Positions 43,699 through 54,139 of a DNA stretch of 64,000 nt are shown piece after piece. Origin of the DNA: Pseudomonas sp. MF4836. Its GTDB lineage: Bacteria > Pseudomonadota > Gammaproteobacteria > Pseudomonadales > Pseudomonadaceae. The stretch lies in assembly GCF_002018875.1 (NCBI RefSeq), contig NZ_MVOL01000006.1, forward strand, positions 248,001 to 312,000, given 5' to 3'. The notes beneath the pieces were generated by a model. The model had not been told where the DNA came from. It searched no databases and worked only from the letters and a program-made list of their open reading frames with translations. Every line of letters starts with the position of its first letter. Within the stretch, counting starts at the first letter, position 1. The position numbers and the translations under genes are program-made.

Positions 43699-45183
43699 AT
43701 GAGCGCCAACGTTGACCTCAACAACCGTCCCGACTACGACCAGGTCCTGCAGGACATTGCCGACTACGTCCTGACCTACCGCGTCGACTCGCCCGAAGCC
43801 CTCGACACCGCCCGCAATTGCCTGATGGACACCTTGGGCTGCGGCCTGCTGGCCCTGCGTTTTCCGGAGTGCACCAAGCACCTGGGGCCGATCGTCGAAG
43901 GCACCGTGGTGCCCTTCGGCGCACGGGTGCCGGGCACCAGTTATCGCCTGGACCCGGTCAAGGCGGCCTGGGACATCGGCTGCATCGTGCGCTGGCTCGA
44001 CTACAACGACACCTGGCTGGCAGCGGAGTGGGGGCACCCGTCGGACAACCTCGGTGGCATCCTCGCCGTGGCCGATCACCTGTCGCAAAAGCGCGTGGCC
44101 AATGGCGAGGCGCCACTGACCGTGCGGGCGGTGCTGGAGGCGATGATCATGGCTCATGAAATCCAGGGCGTGATCGCTTTGGAAAACTCCTTCAACCGGG
44201 TGGGTCTGGACCATGTGCTGCTGGTCAAAGTGGCCTCCACTGCGGTGAGTGCCAAGTTGATGGGTGCCAATCGCGAGCAGTTGCTGGCGGCGTTGTCCCA
44301 CGCCTTCGTCGACGGCCAGGCACTGCGCACTTACCGCCATGCGCCGAATGCCGGTTCGCGCAAATCCTGGGCTGCGGGGGATGCTTCCAGCCGTGGCGTG
44401 CGCCTGGCAGATATCGCCCTGCGTGGCGAGATGGGGATTCCCGGGGTGCTGAGCGCGCCGCAGTGGGGGTTCTATGACGTGCTGTTCAGCCATACCAACA
44501 AGGACCTGGCGCTCAAGCCCGAGGGCCAGCGCCGGTTCAGCCTGTCGCAGAAATACGCCAGCTATGTGATGGAAAACGTGCTGTTCAAAATAAGCTTCCC
44601 GGCCGAGTTCCATGCCCAGACCGCCTGTGAGGCGGCGGTGACCCTGCACCCGCTGGTGCGCAATCGCCTGCACGAGATCGAGCGCATTGTGATCACCACC
44701 CACGAATCGGCCATCCGCATCATTTCCAAGGTCGGGCCGCTGGCCAATGCCGCGGATCGCGACCACTGCATCCAGTACATGACCGCCGTACCTTTGGCGT
44801 TTGGCAACCTGGTGGCCGAGCAGTACGAAGATGAATTCCACGCCGCGCACCCGATCATCGATCAGTTGCGCGAGAAAATGCAGGTGGTCGAAGAGCCGCG
44901 CTACACCCGCGAATACCTGGAGGCCGACAAGCGCTCGATTGCCAATGCCTTGCAGGTGTTTTTCAGGGACGGTTCCAGCACCGAGCAGGTGGTGGTGGAA
45001 TACCCGATCGGCCATCGTCGGCGCCGCGCCGAAGGCATCCCGCTGCTGGAGGACAAGTTCAAGGTCAACCTCGCCACCCGCTTCACCGCTCAGCGCTCGG
45101 CGCAGATCTTCGCCCTGTGCAAGGACCAGGCACAGCTCGAAGCCACACCGGTGCAGCGCTTCGTCGACCTGTTCGTGATCTGA
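43699..45183 (+). CDS. prpD: 2-Methylcitrate dehydratase PrpD
   Basis: This 494-residue MmgE/PrpD-family protein is an iron-sulphur-independent 2-methylcitrate dehydratase. Family segments include [38 protein letters not shown] and [17 protein letters not shown]. It ends the prp operon and is functionally redundant with the AcnD/PrpF pair just upstream. A REP pair separates it from prpF, so it may also be transcribed or processed apart. Confidence 0.94.
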   Translation: MSANVDLNNRPDYDQVLQDIADYVLTYRVDSPEALDTARNCLMDTLGCGLLALRFPECTKHLGPIVEGTVVPFGARVPGTSYRLDPVKAAWDIGCIVRWLDYNDTWLAAEWGHPSDNLGGILAVADHLSQKRVANGEAPLTVRAVLEAMIMAHEIQGVIALENSFNRVGLDHVLLVKVASTAVSAKLMGANREQLLAALSHAFVDGQALRTYRHAPNAGSRKSWAAGDASSRGVRLADIALRGEMGIPGVLSAPQWGFYDVLFSHTNKDLALKPEGQRRFSLSQKYASYVMENVLFKISFPAEFHAQTACEAAVTLHPLVRNRLHEIERIVITTHESAIRIISKVGPLANAADRDHCIQYMTAVPLAFGNLVAEQYEDEFHAAHPIIDQLREKMQVVEEPRYTREYLEADKRSIANALQVFFRDGSSTEQVVVEYPIGHRRRRAEGIPLLEDKFKVNLATRFTAQRSAQIFALCKDQAQLEATPVQRFVDLFVI

Positions 45184-45242
45184 CCTGCGCCCATCCACCC
45201 TGTAGTTGATGCCTAGCCTGCGAGGCTGCGCTGGCCCGACCT

Positions 45243-45276
45243 AACGCCGTGGCGTGTCTGGTGTACCCACGGCGTT
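45243..45276. terminator. Inverted repeat after prpD
   Basis: AACGCCGTGG (45243-45252) and CCACGGCGTT (45267-45276) form a perfect 10-bp stem with a 14-base loop between the convergent prpD and EamA genes. There is no T tract, so terminator function is plausible, not certain. Confidence 0.5.
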
Positions 45277-45284
45277 GAAGATGG

Positions 45285-45330
45285 CCAGCGTCCGAACGCG
45301 GCCCGAGCCTCTTGGCGGTGGCTACAGAGG
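45285..45330. repeat. REP-type repeat, copy B, overlapping a stop codon
   Basis: Shares CAGCGTCCGAACGCGGCCCG-like sequence and GGTGGCTACAGAGGCG with copy A (33253-33305). The TAG stop of the EamA gene (45324-45322) and its last codons lie inside this repeat. Confidence 0.65.
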
Positions 45331-46275
45331 CGCTTTGGCCTTAAACAACCACTTCTCCACCGGCAATTTGGTGATGGCAAACCCGGTCAATAACACCGCC
45401 GAGTACATCAGCAATTCCCGCGACAGGCTTTGCCCTTCGTACCAGGCGCCGATCATCACCGCGAACACCGGGAAGATGATAAACACGAACGACAGAATGA
45501 TCGGGCTCAGGCGCTTGAGCAGCAGGAAATACACGATAAAACCGCCCACCGATGCCACCAGCCCCAGGTACAGCAGCGCGCCCCAGGAGCGCGGGCTGAT
45601 CGCGCCGAAACTCGGGCTCTCGACACACAGCCCGATCACAAACAGCATCAGCCCGGCAATGCCGATCGGCAGGGTGTTGTAGGTGATAACGCTGATGGCG
45701 CTGCCTTGCTGCTTGGTGATGACGTAGCACAAGGCGTGCAGCACTGCGGCGGTAAGAATCGCCACCACGCCAAACAGCTCGGCGTGGTCCAGGTGCAGGC
45801 CCTGACTGCGGATGATCATGTACAGGCTGGCAAAGCCGATGGCGATCCCGACCACCTGCGAGGTGTAGATTTTCTCCCGCAGGAAGATCGCGGAAAAAAT
45901 CAGGATAAACACCGGCATGCAACTGAACAGCAAGGCCGTGAGCCCGGAAGAAACGTGCATCTCGCCGTAGTTCAGCAGGTAGTAGGGCAGGCTGAAATAG
46001 CACAGGGTGACGAACACGAAGAACCAGCGCTTGGAGCGGGGAAACAGGATCGGCTCGCGGCGTACCAGGGCGAAGCCGAGAAACAGCGGAAAGGCGATCA
46101 GAAACCGCAGGCCGGCGGCGGTCAGGGGCGGCACACTTTCCACGGCGATCTTGATGCCGAGCCAGGTGGTGCCCCAGCTCAGGCAGACGATCAGAAACAG
46201 CACGCTGGTGATCAGACCGGCCAGCCAGGGCTTCGAGACTCGGGTGTTGCTGTGTATGGCTGTTGAGGTAGTCAA
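45322..46275 (-). CDS. EamA/DMT-family transporter
   Basis: This 317-residue inner-membrane protein has ten hydrophobic spans in two EamA repeats (first includes VCLSWGTTWLGIKIAVESVP). The family exports amino acids and other metabolites. The start is the TTG at 46275 with AAAGGAA upstream; there is no nearby in-frame ATG. It is divergent from a MocR-type regulator gene 90 bases away, which probably controls it. The C-terminal codons and stop fall in a REP element. Confidence 0.87.
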   Translation of the reverse strand: MTTSTAIHSNTRVSKPWLAGLITSVLFLIVCLSWGTTWLGIKIAVESVPPLTAAGLRFLIAFPLFLGFALVRREPILFPRSKRWFFVFVTLCYFSLPYYLLNYGEMHVSSGLTALLFSCMPVFILIFSAIFLREKIYTSQVVGIAIGFASLYMIIRSQGLHLDHAELFGVVAILTAAVLHALCYVITKQQGSAISVITYNTLPIGIAGLMLFVIGLCVESPSFGAISPRSWGALLYLGLVASVGGFIVYFLLLKRLSPIILSFVFIIFPVFAVMIGAWYEGQSLSRELLMYSAVLLTGFAITKLPVEKWLFKAKAPL

Positions 46276-46365
46276 CCTGGGATTCCTTTCATGAAGCGGA
46301 ATTGACCTCTATATTGAGCGGGTCTGTTCCGGTAATTGAACCTGTAAAGCACGCTATTAGGGAAA

Positions 46366-47793
46366 ATGATGGCTGTCAAAGTAAGTATTGACATGGTGTC
46401 AATGATCCGATCCGCACTCGAGTCGGAGGTCGGCCCCAAGTACCAACGCCTGGCCGGCGCTATAGATGACGGCATTGCCCAGGGGGCCATTGCCCCGGGC
46501 AGCAAATTGCCGCCCCATCGCCTGCTGGCGGACAGCCTGGGAGTGACCATTGGCACCATCAGCCGCGCCTACGGCGAGTTGGAGCGTCTGGGGCGGGTGG
46601 TGGCGCGGGTCGGCGATGGCACCTACGTGCGCCAGCAGGGCATGGAGCGCCAGCGTGATGCGGGCTTTCGCAACGTCAGCGATGAACCGCCGGCCAGCTT
46701 CGACATGAGCCGCAACACCCATATCCCCGGGCCGGAAATTGCTCTCATGGCGCAGGGGCTGCACGCCTTGGCCCAGGACCTTGCGACTTTGCATGACCTC
46801 AGCCGCTACAGCGCCGAGGCCGGCCTGGCGCGTCACCGAGCAGCGGGCGCGCGCTGGCTGTCGCAGGAGGATTTCACTGCGCAGGCCGAGCAGGTCATTT
46901 GCGTCAATGGCGCCCAGCACGGGCTGCACATTACGTTGATGGCACTGCTCAAGCCCGGGGACACTCTGGTCACCGAACAATTGACCTACCCTGGCCTGAT
47001 CAGCACCGCGCGCATGCTCGGGATCAAGCTGATCGGCCTGGAGATGGACGCGCAGGGCCTGCTCCCGCAGGCCCTGGATGAGGCCTGCCGCAACCATCGG
47101 GTGGTGGCTCTGTATTGCACCCCGAGCTTGCAGAACCCGACCACCGCGGTGCAGTCGCCAGCCCGGCGCCAGGCCATCGCCGAACTGGGTCGCCAGCACA
47201 ATCTGCTGCTGATCGAAGATGAGGCCCATGCGGTGCTGATGGACCAGCGCCCGGCGCCCCTGAGTCATTTCGCCCCCGAGCGCACGGTGTTGATTGGCAG
47301 CCTGAGCAAGGCGCTGGCGGCCGGGTTGCGGGTAGGGTTCGTGCATGCGCCGGTGGCGCTGGTGGACCGTTTGGCGGCGGCGGTTCGCGCGACCTGCTGG
47401 ATGGCCACGCCGTTGACCCTTGAGCTGGCTTGTGCCTGGATCGAAAGCCCGGTGGGCGAGGCCTTGCGGCAACAGCAGATCGCTGAAATCCGCCGGCGCA
47501 AGGCCTTGGTCGAAGGCCTGTTGGCGGGGCTGGAGTGGCGCAGTCCACCCGGTAGTCCGCATTTCTGGATCAAGGTCCCCGAGCCATGGCGCGCCTCGGA
47601 AATCGAGGCTGAACTCAAGCGCAACCACTACCTGATCGCCACCGCCGAAGCGTTTGCCGTGGGGCAGGCGGCCGTGCCGCAATACATTCGCGCCAGCGTC
47701 TGCAACACCTCGGACGATGATCGGTTGTTGGTGGCGGGGTTTGGCGCCTTGGCCCGGGCGCTGGGGCAGGGCGACGGGGCGAGCGCCTGGTAA
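46366..47793 (+). CDS. MocR-type GntR regulator with aminotransferase domain
   Basis: This 475-residue protein has a GntR winged helix (about 20-95; GAIAPGSKLPPHRLLADSLG, then TIGTISRAYGELERLG) fused to a class I aminotransferase domain with the PLP lysine at about Lys315 (GSLSKALAAGLRVGF). It is divergent from the EamA exporter gene and shares a 90-bp control region with it, so it likely regulates export of an amino compound. Start ATG 46366, with GGGAAA just upstream; ATG 46369 is equally possible. Confidence 0.88.
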   Translation: MMAVKVSIDMVSMIRSALESEVGPKYQRLAGAIDDGIAQGAIAPGSKLPPHRLLADSLGVTIGTISRAYGELERLGRVVARVGDGTYVRQQGMERQRDAGFRNVSDEPPASFDMSRNTHIPGPEIALMAQGLHALAQDLATLHDLSRYSAEAGLARHRAAGARWLSQEDFTAQAEQVICVNGAQHGLHITLMALLKPGDTLVTEQLTYPGLISTARMLGIKLIGLEMDAQGLLPQALDEACRNHRVVALYCTPSLQNPTTAVQSPARRQAIAELGRQHNLLLIEDEAHAVLMDQRPAPLSHFAPERTVLIGSLSKALAAGLRVGFVHAPVALVDRLAAAVRATCWMATPLTLELACAWIESPVGEALRQQQIAEIRRRKALVEGLLAGLEWRSPPGSPHFWIKVPEPWRASEIEAELKRNHYLIATAEAFAVGQAAVPQYIRASVCNTSDDDRLLVAGFGALARALGQGDGASAW

Positions 47794-47797
47794 ATCG

Positions 47798-47829
47798 CCG
47801 TGGCTAAGGCGCAAACGCCTTCGCCACGG
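47798..47829. terminator. Hairpin between convergent MocR and ppsR genes
   Basis: CCGTGGC-T-AAGGCG pairs with CGCCTT-C-GCCACGG around CAAA. It lies 5 bases past the MocR stop. No clear T tract follows. Confidence 0.5.
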
Positions 47830-47838
47830 GGGAGGGGC

Positions 47839-48657
47839 TTACTTGAAGCGGCGTTCCACGCCTTTTTCGACGAGGATTTTTGCCGAGATCTCCTCCACCG
47901 AAAAATGCGTGGAGTTGATGTGGGGGATGTTTTCGCGACGGAACAGGTTTTCCACCTCGCGCACCTCGAACTCGCACTGGGCGTAGCTTGAATAGCGGCT
48001 GTTGGGTTTGCGCTCGTTGCGGATCGCGGTCAGGCGGTCGGGGTCGATGGTCAGGCCGAACAGCTTGTGCTGGTGCGCGCGCAGCGCGTTTGGCAGTTGC
48101 AGGCGCTCCATGTCGTCCTCGGTCAGCGGGTAGTTGGCCGCGCGAATGCCGAATTGCATGGCCATGTACAGGCAAGTCGGGGTTTTGCCGCAGCGCGAAA
48201 CGCCCACCAGGATCAGGTCGGCCTTGTCGTAGTAGTGGGTGCGGGCGCCGTCGTCGTTGTCGAGGGCGAAGTTCACCGCCTCGATGCGCTCCATGTAATT
48301 GGAGTTGTGGCCAATGGAATGGGACTTGCCGACCGAGTACGACGAGTGCTCGCTCAACTCCTGCTCCAGTGGGGCGAGGAAGGTCGAGAAAATATCGATC
48401 ATGAAACCATTGGAGGTCGCGAGGATCTCACGAATGTCCTGATTGACGATGGTGTCGAAGATGATCGGGCGAAATCCGTCCTTTTCGGCGGCGATGTTGA
48501 TTTGTTGTACCATGGCCCGCGCTTTTTCCACGCTGTCGATGTACGGCCGCGTGAATTTGCTGAAGGTGATGTTTTCGAACTGCGCCAACAGGCTTTGGCC
48601 GAGGGTTTCGGCCGTAATGCCGGTGCCGTCGGAAATAAAGAAAGCAGATCGTTTCAT
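47839..48657 (-). CDS. ppsR: Phosphoenolpyruvate synthase regulatory protein (kinase/pyrophosphorylase)
   Basis: This 272-residue DUF299-family bifunctional enzyme phosphorylates PEP synthase with ADP to inactivate it and removes the phosphate with Pi. The P-loop-like motif [10 protein letters not shown] is present, with [20 protein letters not shown] at the N-terminus. Start ATG 48657 after AAGGTG. It is divergent from ppsA, its target, with a 174-bp shared control region. In other bacteria the pair is also adjacent, which supports the assignment. Confidence 0.95.
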   Translation of the reverse strand: MKRSAFFISDGTGITAETLGQSLLAQFENITFSKFTRPYIDSVEKARAMVQQINIAAEKDGFRPIIFDTIVNQDIREILATSNGFMIDIFSTFLAPLEQELSEHSSYSVGKSHSIGHNSNYMERIEAVNFALDNDDGARTHYYDKADLILVGVSRCGKTPTCLYMAMQFGIRAANYPLTEDDMERLQLPNALRAHQHKLFGLTIDPDRLTAIRNERKPNSRYSSYAQCEFEVREVENLFRRENIPHINSTHFSVEEISAKILVEKGVERRFK

Positions 48658-48831
48658 TTGCACCTTGGGCCTTAAGCTAGTGACGAATCTTGGATATGAT
48701 AGGCGCGATTTGCCGGCCTGGAATGGCCCGCATTCTCACTTATTTTCCAGGTCCAGGCCATATAGCGGGCAATTGCTCCTTCGAGCAGCCGGCTTCTGAG
48801 CTTTTCCAACACAGTTAGTGGAGAGATCACC

Positions 48832-51207
48832 TTGGTAGAGTACGTAGTTTCCCTCGATAAGCTCGGCGTCCATGATGTAGAGCATGTGGGGGGCAAGAAC
48901 GCATCCCTGGGCGAGATGATCAGCAACCTCGCGGGCGCCGGTGTATCGGTCCCCGGCGGCTTCGCCACGACGGCTCAGGCCTACCGTGATTTTCTTGAAC
49001 TCAGCGGTCTCAACGACCAGATCCATGCGGCACTCGATGCCCTGGACGTCGATGATGTCAACGCCCTGGCCAAGACCGGCGCACAGATCCGTCAATGGAT
49101 CATGGAAGCCGAATTCCCCGAGAAACTTAACGCCGAGATCCGCACCGCCTTCGCCGCGCTGTCGGCCGGCAACCCCGATATTGCCGTAGCCGTACGCTCC
49201 TCTGCGACGGCCGAAGACTTGCCGGACGCCTCCTTCGCCGGCCAGCAGGAAACCTTCCTCAACATCCGTGGCGTCGAGAACGTGATTCGCGCCGCCAAGG
49301 AAGTGTTTGCCTCGTTGTTCAACGACCGCGCCATTTCCTACCGCGTGCACCAGGGCTTCGACCACAAACTGGTCGCCCTGTCTGCCGGCGTGCAGCGCAT
49401 GGTGCGTTCGGAAACCGGCACTGCCGGCGTGATGTTCACCCTCGACACCGAGTCGGGCTTCCGTGACGTGGTGTTTATCACCGGCGCCTACGGCCTGGGC
49501 GAAACCGTGGTCCAGGGTGCGGTCAACCCCGACGAATTCTACGTCCACAAAAACACCCTTGAAGCCGGTCGCCCGGCCATCCTGCGCCGCAACCTGGGCA
49601 GCAAGGCCATCAAGATGATCTACGGCGACGAAGCCAAGGCCGGCCGTTCGGTGAAAACCGTCGATGTCGACAAGGCCGAACGCGCCCGTTTCTGCCTCAG
49701 CGATGCGGAGGTCAGCGAGCTGGCCAAGCAGGCGATGATCATCGAGAAGCACTACAAGTGCCCGATGGACATCGAATGGGCCAAAGATGGCGACGACGGC
49801 AAGCTGTACATCGTTCAGGCCCGTCCTGAAACCGTGAAAAGCCGCACCCAGGCCAACGTCATGGAGCGTTACCTGCTCAAGGAAACCGGCACTGTGCTGG
49901 TGGAAGGCCGTGCCATCGGCCAGCGCATCGGTGCCGGCAAGGTGCGGATCATCAAAGACGTTTCCGAGATGGACAAAGTCCAGCCCGGCGACGTCCTGGT
50001 GTCCGACATGACCGACCCGGACTGGGAGCCGGTGATGAAGCGCGCCAGCGCCATCGTCACCAACCGTGGCGGCCGTACCTGCCACGCGGCGATCATCGCT
50101 CGCGAGTTGGGGATCCCGGCGGTCGTTGGTTGCGGCAACGCCACCCAACTGCTGAAGGAAGGCCAGGGCGTCACCGTATCCTGCGCCGAAGGCGACACCG
50201 GCTACATCTTTGAAGGCGAGCTGGGCTTCGACGTCAAGAAGAACTCGGTCGATGCCATGCCTGACCTGCCATTCAAAATCATGATGAACGTCGGCAACCC
50301 GGATCGCGCCTTCGACTTCGCCCAGTTGCCCAACGCCGGTGTCGGCCTGGCCCGGCTGGAGTTCATCATCAACCGTATGATCGGCGTGCACCCCAAGGCG
50401 CTGCTGAACTACGCCGGCCTGCCGCAGGAAATCAAGGACAGCGTCGACAAACGCATCGCTGGCTATGACGACCCAGTCGGCTTTTACGTCGAGAAGCTGG
50501 TGGAAGGCATCAGCACCCTGGCCGCTGCGTTCACGCCGAAAAAGGTCATCGTGCGCCTGTCGGACTTCAAGTCCAACGAATACGCCAACCTGATCGGCGG
50601 CAAGCTGTACGAGCCGGAAGAAGAAAACCCGATGCTGGGCTTCCGTGGTGCCTCGCGCTACATCAGCGAATCCTTCCGTGACTGCTTCGAGCTCGAGTGC
50701 CGTGCCCTCAAGCGCGTGCGCAACGAGATGGGCCTGACCAACGTCGAGATCATGGTGCCGTTTGTCCGTACCCTGGGCGAAGCCAGCCAAGTGATCGACC
50801 TGCTGGCTGAAAATGGCCTGAAGCGGGGCGAGAACGGCCTGCGCATCATCATGATGTGCGAGCTGCCTTCCAACGCGATCCTGGCGGAAGAGTTCCTCGA
50901 ATTCTTCGACGGTTTCTCCATCGGCTCCAACGACCTGACCCAGCTGACCCTGGGCCTGGACCGTGACTCCGGGATCATCGCGCACTTGTTCGATGAGCGT
51001 AATCCGGCGGTCAAGAAGCTGCTGGCCAACGCCATTGCCGCCTGCAACAAGGCCGGCAAGTACATCGGCATCTGCGGCCAGGGCCCTTCGGACCACCCAG
51101 ACCTGGCCAAATGGCTGATGGAGCAGGGTATCGAGAGCGTCTCGCTGAACCCCGACTCCGTACTGGAAACCTGGTTCTTCCTGGCTGAAGGTCAGGCTGC
51201 GGTCTGA
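48832..51207 (+). CDS. ppsA: Phosphoenolpyruvate synthase
   Basis: This 791-residue enzyme converts pyruvate and ATP to PEP, AMP and Pi for gluconeogenesis. The ATP-grasp domain (about 1-340) contains [11 protein letters not shown] and [20 protein letters not shown]. The swivelling phosphohistidine domain has His418 in [19 protein letters not shown], and the PEP-binding barrel ends with ICGQGPSD. The start is the TTG at 48832 with GGAGAGA upstream. Divergent ppsR regulates it by phosphorylation. A long terminator follows. Confidence 0.96.
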   Translation: MVEYVVSLDKLGVHDVEHVGGKNASLGEMISNLAGAGVSVPGGFATTAQAYRDFLELSGLNDQIHAALDALDVDDVNALAKTGAQIRQWIMEAEFPEKLNAEIRTAFAALSAGNPDIAVAVRSSATAEDLPDASFAGQQETFLNIRGVENVIRAAKEVFASLFNDRAISYRVHQGFDHKLVALSAGVQRMVRSETGTAGVMFTLDTESGFRDVVFITGAYGLGETVVQGAVNPDEFYVHKNTLEAGRPAILRRNLGSKAIKMIYGDEAKAGRSVKTVDVDKAERARFCLSDAEVSELAKQAMIIEKHYKCPMDIEWAKDGDDGKLYIVQARPETVKSRTQANVMERYLLKETGTVLVEGRAIGQRIGAGKVRIIKDVSEMDKVQPGDVLVSDMTDPDWEPVMKRASAIVTNRGGRTCHAAIIARELGIPAVVGCGNATQLLKEGQGVTVSCAEGDTGYIFEGELGFDVKKNSVDAMPDLPFKIMMNVGNPDRAFDFAQLPNAGVGLARLEFIINRMIGVHPKALLNYAGLPQEIKDSVDKRIAGYDDPVGFYVEKLVEGISTLAAAFTPKKVIVRLSDFKSNEYANLIGGKLYEPEEENPMLGFRGASRYISESFRDCFELECRALKRVRNEMGLTNVEIMVPFVRTLGEASQVIDLLAENGLKRGENGLRIIMMCELPSNAILAEEFLEFFDGFSIGSNDLTQLTLGLDRDSGIIAHLFDERNPAVKKLLANAIAACNKAGKYIGICGQGPSDHPDLAKWLMEQGIESVSLNPDSVLETWFFLAEGQAAV

Positions 51208-51217
51208 TCGGTGAATG

Positions 51218-51251
51218 AAGGCCCGGCCGGCCACGTGTCGGCCGGGCCTTT
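51218..51251 (+). terminator. Rho-independent terminator of ppsA
   Basis: AAGGCCCGGCCG pairs with CGGCCGGGCCTT (12 bp), followed by a short T run, 11 bases after ppsA. Confidence 0.88.
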
Positions 51252-51308
51252 GAGATTCAAGTAGGGCGGGCTCCATCTGGATGCCGCCCTTTTTTGTGCA
51301 AGAGCATT

Positions 51309-52298
51309 ATGCAAAGCAGCAGCAACCTATTTCCCGTCGCCTTGATCAGTGCTGAACGTCGAGGCGACCTGAGTGAAGACGTGTACCGCCTGAAGCCGGG
51401 CAACAGCCCGGACAGCACGGTGGAGATCGCCGTTACCCGTTTGGGCCTGGCTGATGAGCCTGAGGCTCGTGGTGTTCCGGTGATCTTGCTTCACGGCAGT
51501 TTTTCCAACCGCCGCTTCTGGTTTTCCCCCAAGGGCCTGGGGCTGGGCGCATACCTGGCCCGTGCCGGTTTTGATGTGTGGATCCCTGAGATGCGTGGCC
51601 ATGGCCTGTCGCAACGCAACGCTGGCTATCGCAAGAATCGTGTCGCCGACTATGCGCGTTACGACCTGCCGGCCATTGGCGCCTTCGTGCGCGAGCAGAG
51701 TGGGCAGGTCCCGCACTGGATCGGCCATTCCCTGGGGGGTATTACCCTGGCCGCGGCCTTGGGCGGACAGTACCTGGGCGAGCCGGCAGTGGCCTCGGCG
51801 GCCTTTTTTGGCAGCCAGGTCAGCCGCACGTACTGGCCATTGAAGATTCCACCGGTGGAGTGGGGCGGTCGTTTTGTTCTCAAGCGTTTTGCCCAGCTCT
51901 CGGGGTCGCGGCTCAAGCGTGGTCCGGAAGACGAGCCGATCGGCCTGGCGTTGGAAAGCATGCGCTGGTACGGCCTGTTCGGACGTTTCGGCGACAGGGA
52001 CAAGGATTGGTGGGCCGGCCTGGCCGAGGTCCAGATGCCGGTGCTGGCCGTCAGCGCTGCGGGCGATCATCAGGACCCGACCTGGGCCTGTCGCAAGCTT
52101 TATGAGCAGCTAGGTTCCGAGCACAAACAATTTGTCTGCCTGGGGCGCGAGCAGGGTTTCAGCGGTAATTTCGGGCATGTCGAAATGCTGGTGAGCAAAG
52201 CTGCGCAGGTTGAAGTCTGGCCGTTGGTTGCCCGCTGGTTGACCGACCAGCAGACACCGCTGCTGACGCCGGCACCTGATCTGGCCGCCGTGGTTTGA
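51309..52298 (+). CDS. Alpha/beta-hydrolase
   Basis: This is a 329-residue alpha/beta-hydrolase fold protein. The oxyanion segment is LLHGSFSNRRFW, the nucleophile elbow is IGHSLGGITLAA, and a C-terminal Asp (AAGDHQDPTW) and His (NFGHVEML) complete a likely triad. No signal peptide. The best start is ATG 51309; the TTG at 51294 is weaker. The order ppsA-hydrolase-rraA is conserved in pseudomonads. The substrate is unknown; esterase or lipase activity is likely. Confidence 0.85.
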   Translation: MQSSSNLFPVALISAERRGDLSEDVYRLKPGNSPDSTVEIAVTRLGLADEPEARGVPVILLHGSFSNRRFWFSPKGLGLGAYLARAGFDVWIPEMRGHGLSQRNAGYRKNRVADYARYDLPAIGAFVREQSGQVPHWIGHSLGGITLAAALGGQYLGEPAVASAAFFGSQVSRTYWPLKIPPVEWGGRFVLKRFAQLSGSRLKRGPEDEPIGLALESMRWYGLFGRFGDRDKDWWAGLAEVQMPVLAVSAAGDHQDPTWACRKLYEQLGSEHKQFVCLGREQGFSGNFGHVEMLVSKAAQVEVWPLVARWLTDQQTPLLTPAPDLAAVV

Positions 52299-52562
52299 TG
52301 CCGGGGCGCTGACAAGAGCATTTCGCTCAGCCTGGGTTGCGGCTAAGATATGACGCATTGAGCTGTTTTGGTCATATTCAGTTACGAAGTGGGAATTGTG
52401 TTCGTGTTGTTTGCTTCGGGCGTCGGCCACTGATGGCCGAGCCTGATGTCGCATGATTCCCACCGCAGCATTAAACCTGCGCGGTCTGGGCTCGTTTCAT
52501 TAATACAGTGCCCGGGTTTGCGGCATCTTCAATCGTGGTCTTTCTGTTACAGGAGTTTCTCG

Positions 52563-53054
52563 ATGAATCATTACCTCACTCCCGACCTGTGCGACGCCTA
52601 TCCGGACCTGGTGCAGGTGGTTGAACCGATGTTCAGCAATTTTGGTGGCCGAGATTCATTCGGCGGCGAAATCGTGACCATCAAATGCTTCGAAGACAAC
52701 TCGCTGGTCAAAGAGCAGGTCGATCTCAAGGGCGATGGCAAAGTACTGGTGGTCGACGGCGGCGGTTCGCTGCGTCGTGCCCTGTTGGGCGACATGCTGG
52801 CCGAGAAAGCGGCGAAAAACGGTTGGGAAGGCCTGGTGATCTACGGCTGCATTCGCGATGTCGACGTCATTGCGCAGACCGACCTCGGCGTCCAGGCGCT
52901 GGCCAGCCATCCGATGAAGACCGACAAGCGCGGCATTGGCGATCTCAATGTGGCCGTGACCTTTGCCGGCGTGACATTCCGCCCGGGTGAATATATCTAT
53001 GCCGACAATAATGGTGTGATCGTTTCGCCCAGCCCGCTGAAAATGCCTGAATAA
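52563..53054 (+). CDS. rraA: Regulator of ribonuclease E activity A
   Basis: This 163-residue RraA-family protein has [19 protein letters not shown] at the N-terminus and [19 protein letters not shown] and [12 protein letters not shown] in the core. RraA trimers bind RNase E and inhibit it; the same fold also has aldolase relatives, and older annotations call it menaquinone methyltransferase, which is wrong. The ATG at 52563 has CAGGAG upstream. It lies upstream of the ZntB-like gene on the same strand. Confidence 0.92.
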   Translation: MNHYLTPDLCDAYPDLVQVVEPMFSNFGGRDSFGGEIVTIKCFEDNSLVKEQVDLKGDGKVLVVDGGGSLRRALLGDMLAEKAAKNGWEGLVIYGCIRDVDVIAQTDLGVQALASHPMKTDKRGIGDLNVAVTFAGVTFRPGEYIYADNNGVIVSPSPLKMPE

Positions 53055-53079
53055 CCAGTCGACCTAGCAAGGGATGAGG

Positions 53080-54075
53080 ATGTTCGAGGAAGAAAACGCG
53101 CAATGGGGCCTGGTACATGCCCTGATTCTGGATGGTAAAGGCGGTGCGCGTTCGATTGCCCGGACTGAGCTCGACGAGTTGCAACTGCAGCCCCATGAAA
53201 GCCTTTGGCTGCACTGGGATCGCAGTCATCCACAGACTCAGACCTGGCTGCGCCGCTCCAGCGGCCTGAGCGAGTTCAGCTGTGACCTGCTGCTCGAGGA
53301 GAACACCCGGCCGCGCCTGCTGGCATTGCCGGACTCCGAGTTGCTGCTGTTTTTGCGCGGTATCAACCTCAATCCCGGGGCCGAGCCGGAAGACATGGTC
53401 TCGGTGCGCATCTTCGCCTCGGCCCAGCGGGTGATTTCCCTGCGTTTGCGTCCGCTGCGAGCCACTGACGAGTTGCTGGTGCAACTGGCCGATGGCAAGG
53501 GCCCGAAAACCGCCTCGGAGCTCATCCTTTATATGGCGCAATACCTGACCCACAAGGTTCAGGATCTGGTCAGCGACCTCTCTGAAGTGGTCGATGGCGA
53601 AGAAGAAAAACTGGATGCCGACGAACGGTATACGCCGGAGCATGGCAGCATTTTGCAGATCCGTCGGCGAGCGGCCGGGCTCAAGCGTTTTCTCGCGCCG
53701 CAGCGGGATATTTTCGGCCAGCTCAGCCGCATCAAATTGCCCTGGTTTGCCAATGACGACGGCGACTACTGGAACGAATTGAACAACAGTCTGACCCGTT
53801 ACCTGGAAGAGCTGGAATTGACCCGGGAGCGCGTGGGGCTTGTGCTGGAGGCCGAAGACCGGCGCTTGAGCGTGCGCATGAATCGCACCATGTACCGCTT
53901 CGGGATCATCACCGGGATTTTCCTGCCGATGAGTTTTCTTACCGGCTTGCTGGGCATCAACGTCGGCGGTATTCCGCTTTCCGCCAGCCCCTATGGCTTC
54001 CTCGTGGCGTGCCTGCTGTTGGCCAGCGTGGCGCTGGGCCAGTGGTGGTTATTCCGACGTTTGCGCTGGGTCTGA
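53080..54075 (+). CDS. cmaX: CorA-family zinc/metal transporter (ZntB-like, CmaX)
   Basis: This 331-residue protein has a soluble N-terminal domain, a long charged helical stalk and two C-terminal membrane spans with GIN (LLGINVGGIPL) in place of the GMN motif of CorA, as in ZntB zinc transporters. The start at 53080 has AGGG six bases upstream; ATG 53074 is too close to the same site. It is the first gene of the cmaX-crfX-cmpX-sigX-oprF cluster of pseudomonads. Confidence 0.85.
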   Translation: MFEEENAQWGLVHALILDGKGGARSIARTELDELQLQPHESLWLHWDRSHPQTQTWLRRSSGLSEFSCDLLLEENTRPRLLALPDSELLLFLRGINLNPGAEPEDMVSVRIFASAQRVISLRLRPLRATDELLVQLADGKGPKTASELILYMAQYLTHKVQDLVSDLSEVVDGEEEKLDADERYTPEHGSILQIRRRAAGLKRFLAPQRDIFGQLSRIKLPWFANDDGDYWNELNNSLTRYLEELELTRERVGLVLEAEDRRLSVRMNRTMYRFGIITGIFLPMSFLTGLLGINVGGIPLSASPYGFLVACLLLASVALGQWWLFRRLRWV

Positions 54076-54139
54076 CGAATGAGTCATGTGACCCGAAGAA
54101 ATTTGATCGCGTCTTTCACAGACATCACGAGAGGTGCGT

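Noticed and set aside
46276..46365. Specific MocR operator in the EamA/MocR divergent region
   Set aside because: Some TTGA-rich repeats are present (for example attgacctctatattgag), but they are too degenerate to call a site.
48736..51276. 846-codon open frame antisense to ppsA
   Set aside because: It is a shadow of the GC-rich third positions of ppsA. It has no family resemblance and low-complexity composition, while ppsA is certain.
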